Assembly: GCF_029227915.1 (NCBI RefSeq)
Contig: NC_079883.1
Coordinates: 13,268,001 to 13,332,000, forward strand
From: Hydractinia symbiolongicarpus
Lineage: Eukaryota; Cnidaria; Hydrozoa; Anthoathecata; Hydractiniidae
Direction of reading: 5' to 3'
DNA length: 64,000 nucleotides
In this document: positions 35,691 through 48,478 of the stretch, one piece after another
How positions within the stretch are numbered: the first letter of the stretch is position 1
Layout of the letters: each line of letters opens with the position of its first letter
Made by a program: the position numbers and the translations under genes
The notes under the pieces: generated by a model
Databases searched by the model: none
What the model was told of the DNA's origin: nothing
The model's input: only the letters and a program-made list of their open reading frames with translations

Positions 35691-37858
35691 CTGTAAAAAG
35701 GTATCTTAACATCGGGATCTTCTATCGTGCGCGACGCGAACGATACGAGATAGCTTTTTGAGCATGATTTTGTCTCGATAGAAGTGAATCATATCGCATC
35801 TATCAGGATGTCGCGATAGGCTCGATCTATCACGTAGTATTACTCGATAACGTTATTTGCATTATAATACTTATTCTAAATTAAATACTGAACTTCAAAC
35901 GAAACAAAACAATGCTTAAAAGAGTTTCTTTTTTTTCTATGATAATTTAGGAATAATAATTCTTGTGTGAATAAAGTTAAACAAAGTTGCCTGAATTTCG
36001 ACGAAAGTAATAAGGAAAATAAATATTTTTCGCTAGGTTTATCTGGAGGCGTAAAACGTTGTTAGTTTACACACATTCTTATATAAGAATCATTCTTTTT
36101 TTTGTTTGTTAAAAATCAACATTTCGAGCCTTGAATAATTCTTAAGTTTTTAAAATGCGATCCAAAAAAACATTTCTATCGTCGTTCTTCGTTCTTAAAC
36201 TTTTAAAATGCGATCTAAAAAAGCTTTTCTATTGCCGTTCTTCGTTCTTAAGTTTTTAAAATGCGATCTAAAAAAGCATTTCTATCGCCGTTCTTCGTTC
36301 TTAAACTTTTAAAATGCAATCTAAAAAAGCTTTTCTATCGCGGTTCTTCGTTCTTAAGTTTTTGAAATGCGATCTAAAAAACATTTCTATTACCGCTTTT
36401 CGTTCTTAAGTTCTTAAAATGAAATCTAATTTTATTGCAAAACATCTTTTATGCAATCTTTTAACTTGAAAGAACTCCAAGCCTTCCGTGAGAGGCCTTA
36501 TATAACGTTATTAATTTCTAAGAAAATCATGACGAAACTATACATCATGACAAAACTATAGTTCTTGGATTCGTGGATCTAACGATAAAAAGCAACTTTC
36601 AAAATTAGAATGTTTTTTTACAAAAAAGTATTTAATTTCTTTACTTTTTTTAAAAATAGAAATTACACTAGTTAAAATGTAATACTGCATGACTTCGTCG
36701 ATACCATTTAGGAAACATAATAAAAACAAGGTAGAATACGCTTGTCGTAACACCCTCCTCCGTTATTAATTTAAAATATATAATTTTAATGCTGCGAAAG
36801 ACTCTAAATATTGTCAACTAAACTATAGTCTGTAAAAGGATTTTGCACTTAGATTTTGATTTTCATATAAGACTGTGCAAAAAACATTAAAAGAACACTA
36901 AAAATTTTTATAAAAATTATTTTTCCTGTTTTTTTTTTATTTTAAGTGGGAGGAGAATGACTTGCTGTATAAATTTTGAAACAGCACAAGAAATATTCTT
37001 GCTGTATAACTTTCAAAACAGCACAAGAAATATTCTTGCTGCATCTATAAAAAACAAGTTTTTGAGCATGTAAGTATTTTTATCTTTTCACCTTGACAGT
37101 ATTTAATAATTCAAAACAAGAGACCAAATTTATCCAAAAAATTTTTAGTGAGACAAATTATTATTATTTTTCCCTTCGCAACAAAAAATATTAACTGCGT
37201 ACGTGATGCAATAATACATGAAAAAAATGCTTGTCGTAACACCCTTCTCCGTTGTAGACACTGTATTGAAGAATTAAACTTATTATTTAATTCTATTGCA
37301 AGCAATATTATTTAAACTTATTATTTATTTTTCATAAAGTAAAGTTTATTTTTTTTATAACAAGACGGAGTGAGTTTATTTTGAAAGTTTTTCTTATAAT
37401 AAAAGGCGTAATAAGTGTGAATAATATTTGTTAAACGAACTTCGTTAATAAACGAATTTTGTCATTTGTAAAAAATATTTAAATATAAAAACCTAATTAG
37501 TCCAAATAAAATAAACGAACTTCGTATAACGAAATAAACGAATTATACGAGTATGAACATTTTGAGACAATCCCTTATTTTTTTCTTTACGCTGTGATTT
37601 AAGAACAGTGTAATAAAATTATTTCTTTCGAGATTATCGTTTAATTTATTTTTTTTCTTTGTGCTACAATTTAATAAGAACATATATTTAATTAATTTTA
37701 ACACATCGCGATGTATCAAGACTGCCTATCGAGGAAGCGCGATAAGGCTTCACGCGATAGAAATTTAGGAGCAAAAAAAGCTATCACGTACCAATCGTGA
37801 CGCGCAAGATACGCGATCCTTGATCCACGATGTTAAGATACCTTTTTACAGTACTGTA
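35684..37858. mobile_element. TIR element with 31-bp termini
   Basis: The left 31 bases (35684-35714: TACAGTACTGTAAAAAGG, then TATCTTAACATCG) are an exact inverted match to 37828-37858. Both ends continue into CGATA-rich sub-terminal sequence (GATACGAGATAGC on the left, ACGTGATAGC on the right in inverse). No transposase was found. A third copy of the inner terminal motif (GATCCACGATGTTA) lies at about 39383, so another, broken element extends to about 39.4 kb. Confidence 0.6.
36139..36430. repeat. 53-bp minisatellite, about 5.5 units
   Basis: Unit begins TTCTTAAGTTTTTAAAATGC, then GATCTAAAAAAGCATTTC, and ends TATCGCCGTTCTTCG. Two unit types alternate (AAGTTT/GCATTT and AAACTT/GCTTTT). Confidence 0.8.
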
Positions 37859-38830
37859 CGATCCGAGATCCTATCGTGACCATTTTGATAGAAAAAATGT
37901 TAACGAAGAGCTTCGCGATAGTCGCGATGTACCTAAAAATAACGATGCTATCACGATCGTCACTATTATCGTGATTGTCGCGATGGGTCGTGAATAACAT
38001 TAAAAATATTAAACAATATATGTGTTTTTCTGATCTTGTGTCTTTGTTTTTGTTTTTTTACATTTACAAATTCTTTTGCATCTTGTATTTTTATTAGAAA
38101 TTGGATTTTAGAAATAAGGTGACTTCAACTTAAATACTTGTTCTACGGACGAAGTAGATAGTATTTTACGGTCTGTCGGTCAGCGAAATAAAAATAATTT
38201 TATCGAGAATGTATCAATGGTCGAAACAACAAAAAATTAAAACAACAATGGAGGAGGGTGTTACGACAAGCATATTTTTCTATGTATGTTTTGCTTGTAT
38301 TAGCGAATGTTAAATTAGCGAATGTCCGATTTAATGAAAGTTCATGAAAAAATAATAATGTATGGTCGGAACAACAACAAAAATAATAAGAATAAAAAAT
38401 AACAACGGAGGAGGGTGTTACGACAACTGTTTTCTATGTATTTTTGCATAACGCACGCAGTTTATAATCTAGTTGCGTAGGAAAAATAATAATAATTTGT
38501 CTCACTAAAAAAATGTAACTAGTACTAAAGGTGAAAAGATAAAAAAGACTTGCATGTTGAAAAACTTGTTTTCAAAAGTTATGCAGCATGTTTTTTTGTG
38601 TTGTTTCGAAAGTTATACAGAATATACCTGTGTTGTTTTGAAACATATACAGCAGATTATACTTAAGGCTGTTTCGAAACTTATACAGCAAGTTATTATT
38701 TTCCGTTTAGAATAATAAAACACAAAATTTATTTTAATAAAAAAGTTATATTAAAAAAGTTATATTTAAAGTCTTTCGCGACATTAAAATTATTTATTTA
38801 TTTCATAACAGAGGAGGGTATTACGACATG
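36740..38830. repeat. long inverted repeat (foldback), arms ~500-600 bp
   Basis: The left arm (about 36740-37330) matches the right arm (about 38230-38830) in reverse complement. The segment at 36741-36815 pairs with 38745-38830; 37060-37110 pairs with 38520-38580; 37141-37255 pairs with 38401-38520. Arms carry repeated GGAGGAGGGTGTTACGACA and short GCTGTATAA...GAAACAGCA units. The left arm and most of the spacer lie inside the TIR element 35684-37858; the right arm lies outside it. Confidence 0.6.
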
Positions 38831-38968
38831 CATATTTTACGTTGTTTTAATTATTTTTCTAATATCATTGAAAAAGATTTAATGATATTAATTATTTTTT
38901 CTAAATGATATCGACTAAGAAATTTAAGATTTTAGCAAGCAGCGTAATTTTAAACATATATTAATCAT

Positions 38969-40420
38969 AACGAAAGAGGGTGTTACGACATTCATAATCT
39001 TTTTTTTTACGAGATGGGACAAGAAAATGTTTGTTTGTTGATATTTTTATTATTATTTTTTATTGTGAAAGTTAGGGTCGGGCAGTCCCGTAGAACAACT
39101 AAATAAGTTATAGTCTAAACAAGAAAAAGCTTATGACAACGAAAATATTTCTGATTTAAAAAAAAAAACAACAACAATTATTCATATTTAATTGCGCTAT
39201 TTTCTCATGACATTAATTATGTGATTTTTATAATGTTTAAAGATGTATCATGACGGTCGCCATATGGATCGCGTAAGTCACGATGCATCGTGAAAGTCGA
39301 CCCCAAGATGGATCGCAATCTTCACAATGCTAAAAAATTTTACTATTGCGACAGCATCGTGAATCGTGCGCGACACGCATGATCCACGATCCACGATGTT
39401 AGGCGTCCTGTAGCTATAACCTAAATTTGTAGGCGTACTGTAGCTATAACCTAAATTTCTGACAATTGATTAAAAAAATATATTTCTAACGCTGCCTTGA
39501 AAAGCTGTCCCTTAATACCAATTTTACCGCCTGCTTTGAAAAGCTGTCCCTTAATACCAATTTTTCTCAGGTTATAGATACGCCATTTATAAAGAAAAGC
39601 AAAAAATAAAATTGTATGATTTGATACAAACCTGGAATTTCTCGCCACTACTACGTTGCCATTTTTTATGGCTGATTCGCGGAAAGTTTGGTTGTTTCAC
39701 CCGGGGTATTTTTTATGCCTTGCGGATTATCAGATTGATTGTTTTTAATACATTGTCATTGTTTTATTTTTCTTTTTTCCAAATGTTTCCTGTTCCTTAC
39801 AGAGATTATGATTCAAATACTTTTACTACATTTGTTTTAGAAGTTCGCTACTTCGAAAGTAAATGTTTTTGAATTTTTCTAATATTAAATAACAAGATCG
39901 CTCGCCGTAAAATTATTCAGCACTCGTGTCTATTTTACTCGGAACCAAAGCCGAAAATTTGTTTTTCATTTTTACCAGTCCAGTCAAGTCAAGTTGAAGC
40001 AGACAAGAGTGAAGTAAAGTTGATCATCTAGAACTAGCTAGAATTTTTCCCTGAGCAACATACAAAGATTTTTTTCTCTGCTGTCCTGCTTGTACTTTAT
40101 CCCTATTACTGTACATGTTAAAGAGGACCTCCGACCTCAAAAAAACTTTTTCTAATAATTGTGGCTAGAGATAAGTTAGAAATATTGTATTATTTTTTGC
40201 TATTTTAAGGGAATATACTAACTTCGGCAGTAATGGCAACCTTACTCTCCAAAATGATTTAGTTCAGTGGATCCGAGTCAACCAGCTTGCCATTAAAATA
40301 AAAAGATTAAAATTAAAACTAACTTCATCATATTTTTGTGTTGCAAATGGGAGAAAAGACAAAGAGACAAAGTTTTTTTTTAATATGACTATTTTTCATT
40401 AGGAAGTAATCTATCAAGGG
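38969..40420. other. repeat-rich non-coding DNA
   Basis: Contains a further GTGTTACGACA copy at about 38969-38990, CGATCGTGA-type repeats at 39.24-39.40 kb, and two short direct duplications: GGCGTACTGTAGCTATAACC at about 39402 and 39431, and GAAAAGCTGTCCCTTAATACC-like at about 39498 and 39538. No gene is seen. Confidence 0.45.
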
Positions 40421-40608
40421 AGGTACGTGGTTCTTCTCGTACCTCACATAATTCAGGTACGCGATAGGGCATAAGGAATGCGATTGCATACCTTGAAATG
40501 AGAAGCTTGAGCCATAATTCCCTCAAATGGCTTTGGCTAACCCAAGGCTATGATAACATTCACTTACTCCCATATTGAAGAGTAATAGCCACTAAGCTAT
40601 GCTGCCAC
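40420..40608 (-). mobile_element. tRNA-derived SINE
   Basis: On the minus strand the sequence starts GTGGCAGCATAGCTTAGTGG. TAGCTTAGTGG (plus 40589-40599) fits the polymerase III A box. A GGGTTAGCC block about 45 bases later could be a degenerate B box. It continues as unrelated sequence for about 120 bases, as in a SINE body. Confidence 0.45.
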
Positions 40609-40996
40609 AAAATATATAAGAATTAACATGAAAGAGACTAACAAAGATAATACCAGAATAGCTTTTACAATATTTTCCTAACTTCGCACTGTGTAAACCC
40701 TATTCTTTCAGGAGAACTTCAAGGGTCCATAAAAGAACTTTGCAGGACAATCTATATTATATAATCTATGTTTTAATGCACACCATACACGTCTAAGCCG
40801 AAATGGTAGCTGCGAGCAATGATAAGCAAATTTATGTGGGTGCCATGGAAACCCATGGGTCACCTGTCTTTAATTTACACACTATTTTATGTGCCCATAG
40901 CACAATGTTTTTCTTGCAGACAGAATTCGGCTATTATTTAAGAGAAGTTATAATTTTTGTCATAGGTAAAACTATTATATATAAAAGATATATAAA

Positions 40997-43900
40997 ATGG
41001 AGACCCAGGAAGATGAAGAGCTTAAGCAACGAATGAGAAATCAGGTATGAATTCTTTAACCATGGAACTGCACAGTGACTTTTATAATCCCCCAAAATTA
41101 GAAAATCTGCTACAATGCTGTTTATATATATTTTTTTGAAAATAACCCATTTTTAGCCATTCTTAAAGTTGGCAAGCATCATTGCTTGAGGAATGATTTG
41201 CAGCTGGTTGGCTGCAAAAGGTTTACTTTGGCAGATATGAATACCTTAGAAAATTAATAATGAGTTAATCACAGTTTTTGTAAGGTCTACATTATAGATC
41301 AATCAATACAAAAAAAACTAGAAAATACGCTGTGTCAACAAAAAACTAGTATCATTTTGGGTTTTACATTTAACCAAATAACCTAGGAGCTTTTTTTAGA
41401 GAATTTTAATGTGAGTATGTGTGTCTAAAATGGACAGAGCGTATAAATAGTTGCTTGTTAGTATATGATTCTTTTGCCAACAATATTTTTCATGTGATTG
41501 TAGAAATAAAAAACAGATATGGCACAGTTTGATAGGACATCTGAAATTTTTGAAGTTGTTTTTTTTTCCTTGGTGTTATTCATTTTGCGACTAAACCAGG
41601 TTTGAAATTTAAACTGCTTCTTTCTGAAGGACATGATACACGACCAATTCAAGCTTTTTTTATTGTCTTTTACACACAACATTTCTTGAATAATTGTGTT
41701 GTTTAACTTTTTTTTTTCCTATTGTGCCAGATTTTCTAACAATTGCATTTTGATTTGGTTCAGTATATATGTTTTTTTGTTTTTAGCTTTTGCTGAGTCA
41801 GACTTCTTCATTTTACCCAACCAATAGTCCAATGCCACCAAGCAATTCTACTACTGGCATCTATTATCCATCTAACCCCTCTGTTGCGCCGGTTACACCA
41901 ATGACAGGAAACCCTATGACACCAATGACAGCTCCAATGACACCCATTGCCACGCCCATGTCTGCAGAAGCTTCAGGAATTGTGCCACAACTGCAGTAAG
42001 TACCCATTAAATGCATCATTATAGTTAAGGTGACATCCTGATTAACGGTTAAAACATGACATTAGTTTGGGCAATTTCAGTAAAACTATCACAATTTAGT
42101 TCAGACAAGTCTCCCGAATTTAAAATGGGCTGTGTGATTTATATGACACAAGCAAATTTTCCTTATATCATTTTGCATGAATTATTTCATCAGAATAAGG
42201 GGAATAAACAGAAGGGGGCAAAAATTTATTTCCATTACAAAACAAAATTTTTCAATTCTAGCTCAAAAGTTTTACTTTGCAGAAAATAGGTATCTTCTTT
42301 TATTAAGTCTTGTTAACAGATTTTAATTAGGGTTGTCCTAAATAATTTTCTGTTTTCCAAATGCCAAAGTTTACCACAAACATTTGTTTAACATCCACCC
42401 GATTGTTGAAACTGTCAAGGTTGGATTACGATTCATCTGTTTCGAAATGACAGGAGTTTTCCATGGTTCTTGCTTTAGAAATATTGTTTCAACCGTCAAT
42501 CTCAGTTGTAAACTAGATTTAAAGAAAATCGCATTACACGCAAGAAATGCTGAATATAATCCCAAGGTAAGCTAAGCGTATGACTGAACAACAGATTAAA
42601 GTCTTTTTTTTGCCTCCACCAGTAACAACGCATTGTGATTCAAACATTTGCTATTTACAAGTCCATGACCTTTTTCCAGATTATTTCAAACGAACTTTGT
42701 ATCTCTGTGTGTCGTGATTAGCTGGTTTACAAAAGATTTTATATTTTGTGACTAATATATATATATATATATATACAAATAGTTTTTCTATTATAAATCT
42801 ACCACCACACTATAAGTTGATTTCTATATATGTACCATGTATGCAAGCATGAGTATTTTGTTTTATAGCGTTTTGCGGCAGTGATCATGAGAATTCGTGA
42901 ACCAAGAACAACAGCATTGATTTTTAGTTCTGGAAAGATGGTGTGCACAGGAGCCAAAAGGTAAGAATGTAGCAGAGTAACTGTTATGCCAGTTGTCATC
43001 ATTCTAGTTTCACATAAGTACCATTGCACACTTCAGCCATGCAGTCGCACGTTTCAGGTGTATGCTGCTACAGAAAAGCATTCTGAGTTGCGAAAAACAG
43101 GACATAAGGGTGAAAAGTGTCTTCCTGTTTTCGTTCAGTTCTTTATAATATGATGGATCTTTAGAGACATAAAACGTACTAAAGTTTTGTCTATATTACC
43201 TGTATAGCTTATTAAGAAAACCACAACTGGTAAAGACATTTTGGTATAAAGGAGCTAATCCCCTCCTGCGCCACAGGCTTTGATGAAAGTATACGGCTTT
43301 TTTGCATTATTTTCTTGCAAATAAACACGCAATGGATTTGGTGACTCTACAATCTCAGCTCTCCCTATGTGGAAGTTATATTTCCACCAGCGTCACGCTT
43401 ATTAGAACAAAAATTTTCCTTGACTCAAATTATTTTTCTGGCTTTGCTAAGTTTTCTTACCTAATTCATTCCATGCCTGATCTTATAATTTTAAACAGAA
43501 ACTTAAACATGTAAGGGATTTTCCCCAACCGTTGTGATGAACAGTGAATTGACTATCAAAAAAAATCTAATTGGTCAGCAAAAAAAGGAGATCTTGATTA
43601 CTAATGACGTATGTTTTTATATTTAGTGAGGAGCAGTCTCGATTAGCTGCACGAAAGTACGCCAGAGTTATTCAAAAGTTGGGCTTTCCGGTATATTTTT
43701 GTCATACATATACACGAATTTCTAGACTACGCATTCGGTTTTTAAAAATAACAAATCAACGACTTCACAGTTGATGTATTTTTCATAACTATTTTTTTTA
43801 TGTTTTTAGGCAAAATTCGTCGATTTTAAAATACAGAATATCGTTGGAAGCTGTGACGTCAAGTTTCCTATTCGTCTGGAAGGATTGGTATTAGCACATA

Positions 43901-44737
43901 GTCAGTTTTGCAGGTAAATGAATGTACTGGAGCCCGTAGTAACAGAAAAGCCCACAGGAAATCAAATTTACTTTAGAGCCGATTCAAAAAATCACAAATT
44001 AATCACTAATTAACAGTAAAAACAAGAAGAAATTGATTAACAGGAAAAACAACAAAACATAGGCCATACTACACTGCAATATGCTTTTTCGCCTAAAAAT
44101 AGATATTAAAAGCACGCCCATACTTGTACATGTCTGCAAGTTCTCCGAAATTGACTTTTTTCTAATACTTTGATCAATAGACGATTGAGTTACCATGTCT
44201 GTAAAAAAGTGGACTTAAAACACAAAATATCTATCATTTTTAAAGATTAAATGATTTGAAGTTTTAGTTACTTTTTACCGACTTTTATAATATGAAAAAA
44301 ATAAACCTCAACTTCAATGTCAGATTATTTTTTAAAATTAACTTTCTGACTAATTCGAAATAAGTCCTTGTTGGTGAAAAAAACATCATCTAGGAAATTT
44401 CTTCGTTTTTCAACAACATAATTTGTGGCGGTGGAGGATGTCCTTTGGGGAATATTTTTGTAAATTTTATTTTGTTAGACGTCATTGTTGTGCATTGCGG
44501 TTTTATAAGAGAAGAACTATTTTGTTTATGTAGACAGTTGTGGTCTGTATTGTATCTTCCTTTAGTTACGAGCCCGAACTGTTTCCTGGTTTGATATATC
44601 GTATGGTAAAACCGAAAATCGTTCTTTTGATATTCGTGTCCGGCAAAGTGGTATTGACAGGTGCGAAAGTCAGATCTGAAATATACGAAGCATTTGAAAG
44701 TATATACCCTATCCTTCGAGGATTCCGAAAAACTTGA
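40997..44737 (+). CDS. TBP: TATA-binding protein
   Basis: Seven exons, all GT-AG and in phase: 40997-41044, 41787-41995, 42479-42566, 42869-42960, 43627-43690, 43810-43913, 44566-44737 (stop), giving 258 residues. TBP binds the TATA box and nucleates TFIID/TFIIIB/SL1 in the nucleus. The C-terminal core of about 180 residues is nearly canonical, with both saddle repeats visible: [34 protein letters not shown], then [27 protein letters not shown] and [16 protein letters not shown]. The DNA-intercalating phenylalanine positions (IFSSG, ELFPG, IFVSG) are kept. The N terminus is short (about 78 residues) with a PMTPMT-type repeat ([17 protein letters not shown]) and no polyglutamine tract. The start [16 protein letters not shown] is the first ATG of the exon that splices in phase; an additional 5' UTR exon is possible. 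Confidence 0.97.
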
Positions 44738-44978
44738 AACATGTTTCTATGTTGTGCTCAACATTCTCCACAACAGATCGCGCATCTACCTGATAGCGGA
44801 CGATGTCCTTTGGTGATTCCCTGGAGACGAAGTTTACTTTGTGAAGACCTTTTTGTTTCTATCCACAGAATTGATTTGCCTTAGCAAGCACATTCTGATG
44901 TTGTTGTTTTTTTAATTTAACGATATTTGCCACAGACTTTGTATATAGTATTAAAAAAATATTTTTACTGAGAGATAA

Positions 44979-44984
44979 AATAAA
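44979..44984 (+). terminator. candidate TBP polyadenylation signal
   Basis: AATAAA about 240 bases after the TBP stop codon, in an AT-rich 3' flank. Confidence 0.45.
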
Positions 44985-46706
44985 TCGTCATAAACGTATT
45001 TTCCTGTTATGTTCCACAAAAAAAAAACGCGCGAACGCACTGTACCTTTGATCAGGACGGCAATACAAAGTTAGAAAATGTACGAGATGTCATGGGGACG
45101 ATTTTGGTGCGTGTGTAATATTCCGCAATGAAATAATAAGAAATACAGACGCGTTCTAATAAAACAACCGCCTTGCTAAAGCTGAGGCTGTGATTAGGGT
45201 CAAACCTAAGCAACTGCCAGGATATTGACCAGATTGAAAATTTGGAGGGGTGTGCAACCAAGGCACAGATAATTTAACAAACTTCCATCGAAAAAGGTTT
45301 TTTTTTAAATGAAGTAATTATAACATTAAAATGCAGAAATAGCAAGTGTGAAGTTGAAATGTTGTAAAATTTAAATTTTACGCTGAGCAACTTCGAAGCC
45401 GAATTTATCATTTTCCCTTTTTAGCAAGTTAGGTTGCAACGAAAAGTGGGTTTGCCTATAACTAAGACAATATGTTAACATTGAATTTCTCATATGCGAA
45501 AGTAAACGGCTTGCTTAAAAAATGAATGTAAATAAATAAATAATTAAATAAATAAATAGATAGATAAAAATATTAGGTTATCTGCGGTTTGAGTTGCAAA
45601 TGAAAATTCTACATCCATCACTTCGTCAACGATTTTTTTTTTTTCTTTTGTATTACGCTCATATTAACTACACATTCTTTTATCAGTAACTCAAAGGTGC
45701 GGACCGTAAATTGGGCTAAAAATTGGACAACATGCTTAGCAACATTTAGGCCCCACATCCTTGTAACAAACTCCTCTTACTTAGCAACATTTCCTGTTTA
45801 GTTAGACTGTACTACTTTTATATTGTCTTAGAGATATTGTCTTAGAGAATTCGATGCTGTGTGTTGGGTTAACTACTAAATGTAGGAATACCCCACATAT
45901 CTAAAGTATATACATTAAGTCCAAGCTGGTCACAACCCCCCCCCCCCTTCCCCTCCCTTACTAGCACAGTCTGACGCCACAAAAATGTTTACAAAAAAAC
46001 GTATACTGTGAACAAAAATCGGAGAAAAGAATGGCACAAAATTTCAAGTACGTAATCAGGAAACTTTCGAGAAACAATAAGTGCTCTTAGAAAAACATAT
46101 TTTTTTGCAAACACTATGCGTGAACCGATTTAACGTCAATGCTTTTTACTTCATTTATTCATTTTATTGGACTTTCCACAAAATCAACATAACAAAAAAT
46201 ATAATGGAACAAGCAAAAACACTGAAAATAAATTTGCAAGGCTTGCTACTTTCGGTCTGAACTTGGTTAGGCACTGTTATTTCTCTTTTGTTAATACACG
46301 TTTAATAAAAACATCGTATTTGCTCATAGATGACGTAGATAAACAAAGTTTTTATATAAAGAACTGTTCAGTAAAAGAGTTGCAAAGAGTGAACGCAAAG
46401 AAAGGAGAAGAGATCTTGAAAAAAAAGTAACAGGTAAAAGCAGCGTCTGTTGCATTGTCATTTGAGAAATCCTTTTATAAGAATAAATACACTCAAAAAC
46501 TCGTAAATATTAGGAGTATTTTAAGAACCATCTCATACCATCCTTCTTATTCTCTGGTGTAAGTCCTTATGATTATCATTTTTAGAGGTTAAACCTTAAA
46601 AGGCTTGTGATATGCTTATAGTCTTATGCAGTTGCAATAAGTATTGGTCACTACCTACTGTATTTTACACCGCGATTAACTTTTAAACCTTCATAAAGTT
46701 TCGAGG
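44985..46706. other. intergenic DNA
   Basis: Simple-sequence runs (AAAT/GATA at 45.52-45.57 kb, a C homopolymer at about 45.94 kb) and a TIR-family fragment (GATGTCATGGGGACGA, about 45087). The frame at 46167-46430 has no recognisable domain. No gene is called. Confidence 0.4.
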
Positions 46707-47599
46707 TTTATTTCGAAGAGGTCTGGGAACGAGAATGACAAGGTGCAGTATAGTATGGCTTGCCAATGTTTCCAAAGTTTGGGGATTTTTATAACAATGC
46801 GCGCGCATGCTTGTAGGTAAAAAAAGCAGGACCGTAGAGGACACGATGGTTATAATGGTACAAAAAATGGATTCCTTGATAACATAAGATCCCAAACGCA
46901 TTGGAATTAATTTTTTTTGACTTTATTCTTTCCCTTTGTAAAAAAAGTTTCACCAATTTAAAGCAAATATCCCTTTCTTTTTTGTTGGACGTATCTCTTT
47001 GACTACTGTGGTCTTTGTTTAAATCTTTTACGTGCGGAAATATGTGCGCATGTCTATGTTCTCAACGCAAAATTAAGTCACCACGTCACACGGAAGGTCG
47101 TTTATCAACCTCGTTTCCAGCGCCTGTTGTTTTTTTATATAATTGGGACGGCGACACGGGCGCCCCAAAGGTTTAGAATGCCCTGGTTGGTCCTTCATAT
47201 TATTAAGCATGGTTTTTGTCTTTCGAACTATTTTTATTTTCTGTAAGTCTTAAATTTTTACTGAATATAATATCCCAGCTTGAAGTGTATGTTTCCAGTC
47301 TTAGGATAGCGTATGGTAAACTTTTTTAACAATTTAACCCTATGCTTATATCTTAAGGGCGTACTTAGCGTAAGATCGTTTAGGATCAAAGATTTCAAAA
47401 CAGCTGATTCCGAGCGAGACACGTAATTTAAGTATTTAAAGATTTTAAAGAAAAAACTGCATTAAGGGGGACAATTCTGTATCGCCCCTAAAATTATAAT
47501 AAAAGGCGCAATATTTTTGCAGATATTAAGAATCATTTAAGAATTAGATGAGGAATCCCATCTGTTGTGGTGGTCGCTGCTGTCAATGAATCAATTACA
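46707..47599. repeat. tandem duplication, copy 1
   Basis: 893 bases nearly identical to 47603-48457, in direct orientation with only 3 bases between. Copy 1 has 38 extra bases at about 47117-47154, inside a decayed CAACCTCGT-type TIR element; otherwise almost no differences are seen, so the duplication is recent. Confidence 0.9.
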
Positions 47600-47602
47600 T
47601 TA

Positions 47603-48457
47603 TTTATTTCGAAGAGGTCTGGGAACGAGAATGACAAGGTGCAGTATAGTATGGCTTGCCAATGTTTCCAAAGTTTGGGGATTTTTATAACAATGCGCGC
47701 GCATGCTTGTAGGTAAAAAAAGCAGGACCGTAGAGGACACGATGGTTATAATGGTACAAAAAATGGATTCCTTGATAACATAAGATCCCAAACGCATTGG
47801 AATTAATTTTTTTTGACTTTATTCTTTCCCTTTGTAAAAAAAGTTTCACCAATTTAAAGCAAATATCCCTTTCTTTTTTGTTGGACGTATCTCTTTGACT
47901 ACTGTGGTCTTTGTTTAAATCTTTTACGTGCGGAAATATGTGCGCATGTCTATGTTCTCAACGCAAAATTAAGTCACCACGTCACACGGAAGGTCGTTTA
48001 TCAACCTCGTTTCACGGGCGCCCCAAAGGTTTAGAATGCCCTGGTTGGTCCTTCATATTATTAAGCATGGTTTTTGTCTTTCGAACTATTTTTATTTTCT
48101 GTAAGTCTTAAATTTTTACTGAATATAATATCCCAGCTTGAAGTGTATGTTTCCAGTCTTAGGATAGCGTATGGTAAACTTTTTTAACAATTTAACCCTA
48201 TGCTTATATCTTAAGGGCGTACTTAGCGTAAGATCGTTTAGGATCAAAGATTTCAAAACAGCTGATTCCGAGCGAGACACGTAATTTAAGTATTTAAAGA
48301 TTTTAAAGAAAAAACTGCATTAAGGGGGACAATTCTGTATCGCCCCTAAAATTATAATAAAAGGCGCAATATTTTTGCAGATATTAAGAATCATTTAAGA
48401 ATTAGATGAGGAATCCCATCTGTTGTGGTGGTCGCTGCTGTCAATGAATCAATTACA
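47603..48457. repeat. tandem duplication, copy 2
   Basis: 855-base copy of 46707-47599 lacking 38 bases. It ends 21 bases before the start codon of the secreted-protein gene, so the duplicated unit is that gene's immediate upstream region. Confidence 0.9.
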
Positions 48458-48478
48458 CAAAATTACTTTTTTTTAGCT

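Noticed and set aside
36139-38990. CRISPR-like array
   Set aside because: Repeats are contiguous minisatellite units or inverted boxes with no uniform spacers, and the host is clearly eukaryotic.
46683-47797. Two identical minus-strand frames (MRLGSYVIKESIFC...)
   Set aside because: Duplicated only because the DNA is tandemly duplicated; no domain, and no splice or promoter support.
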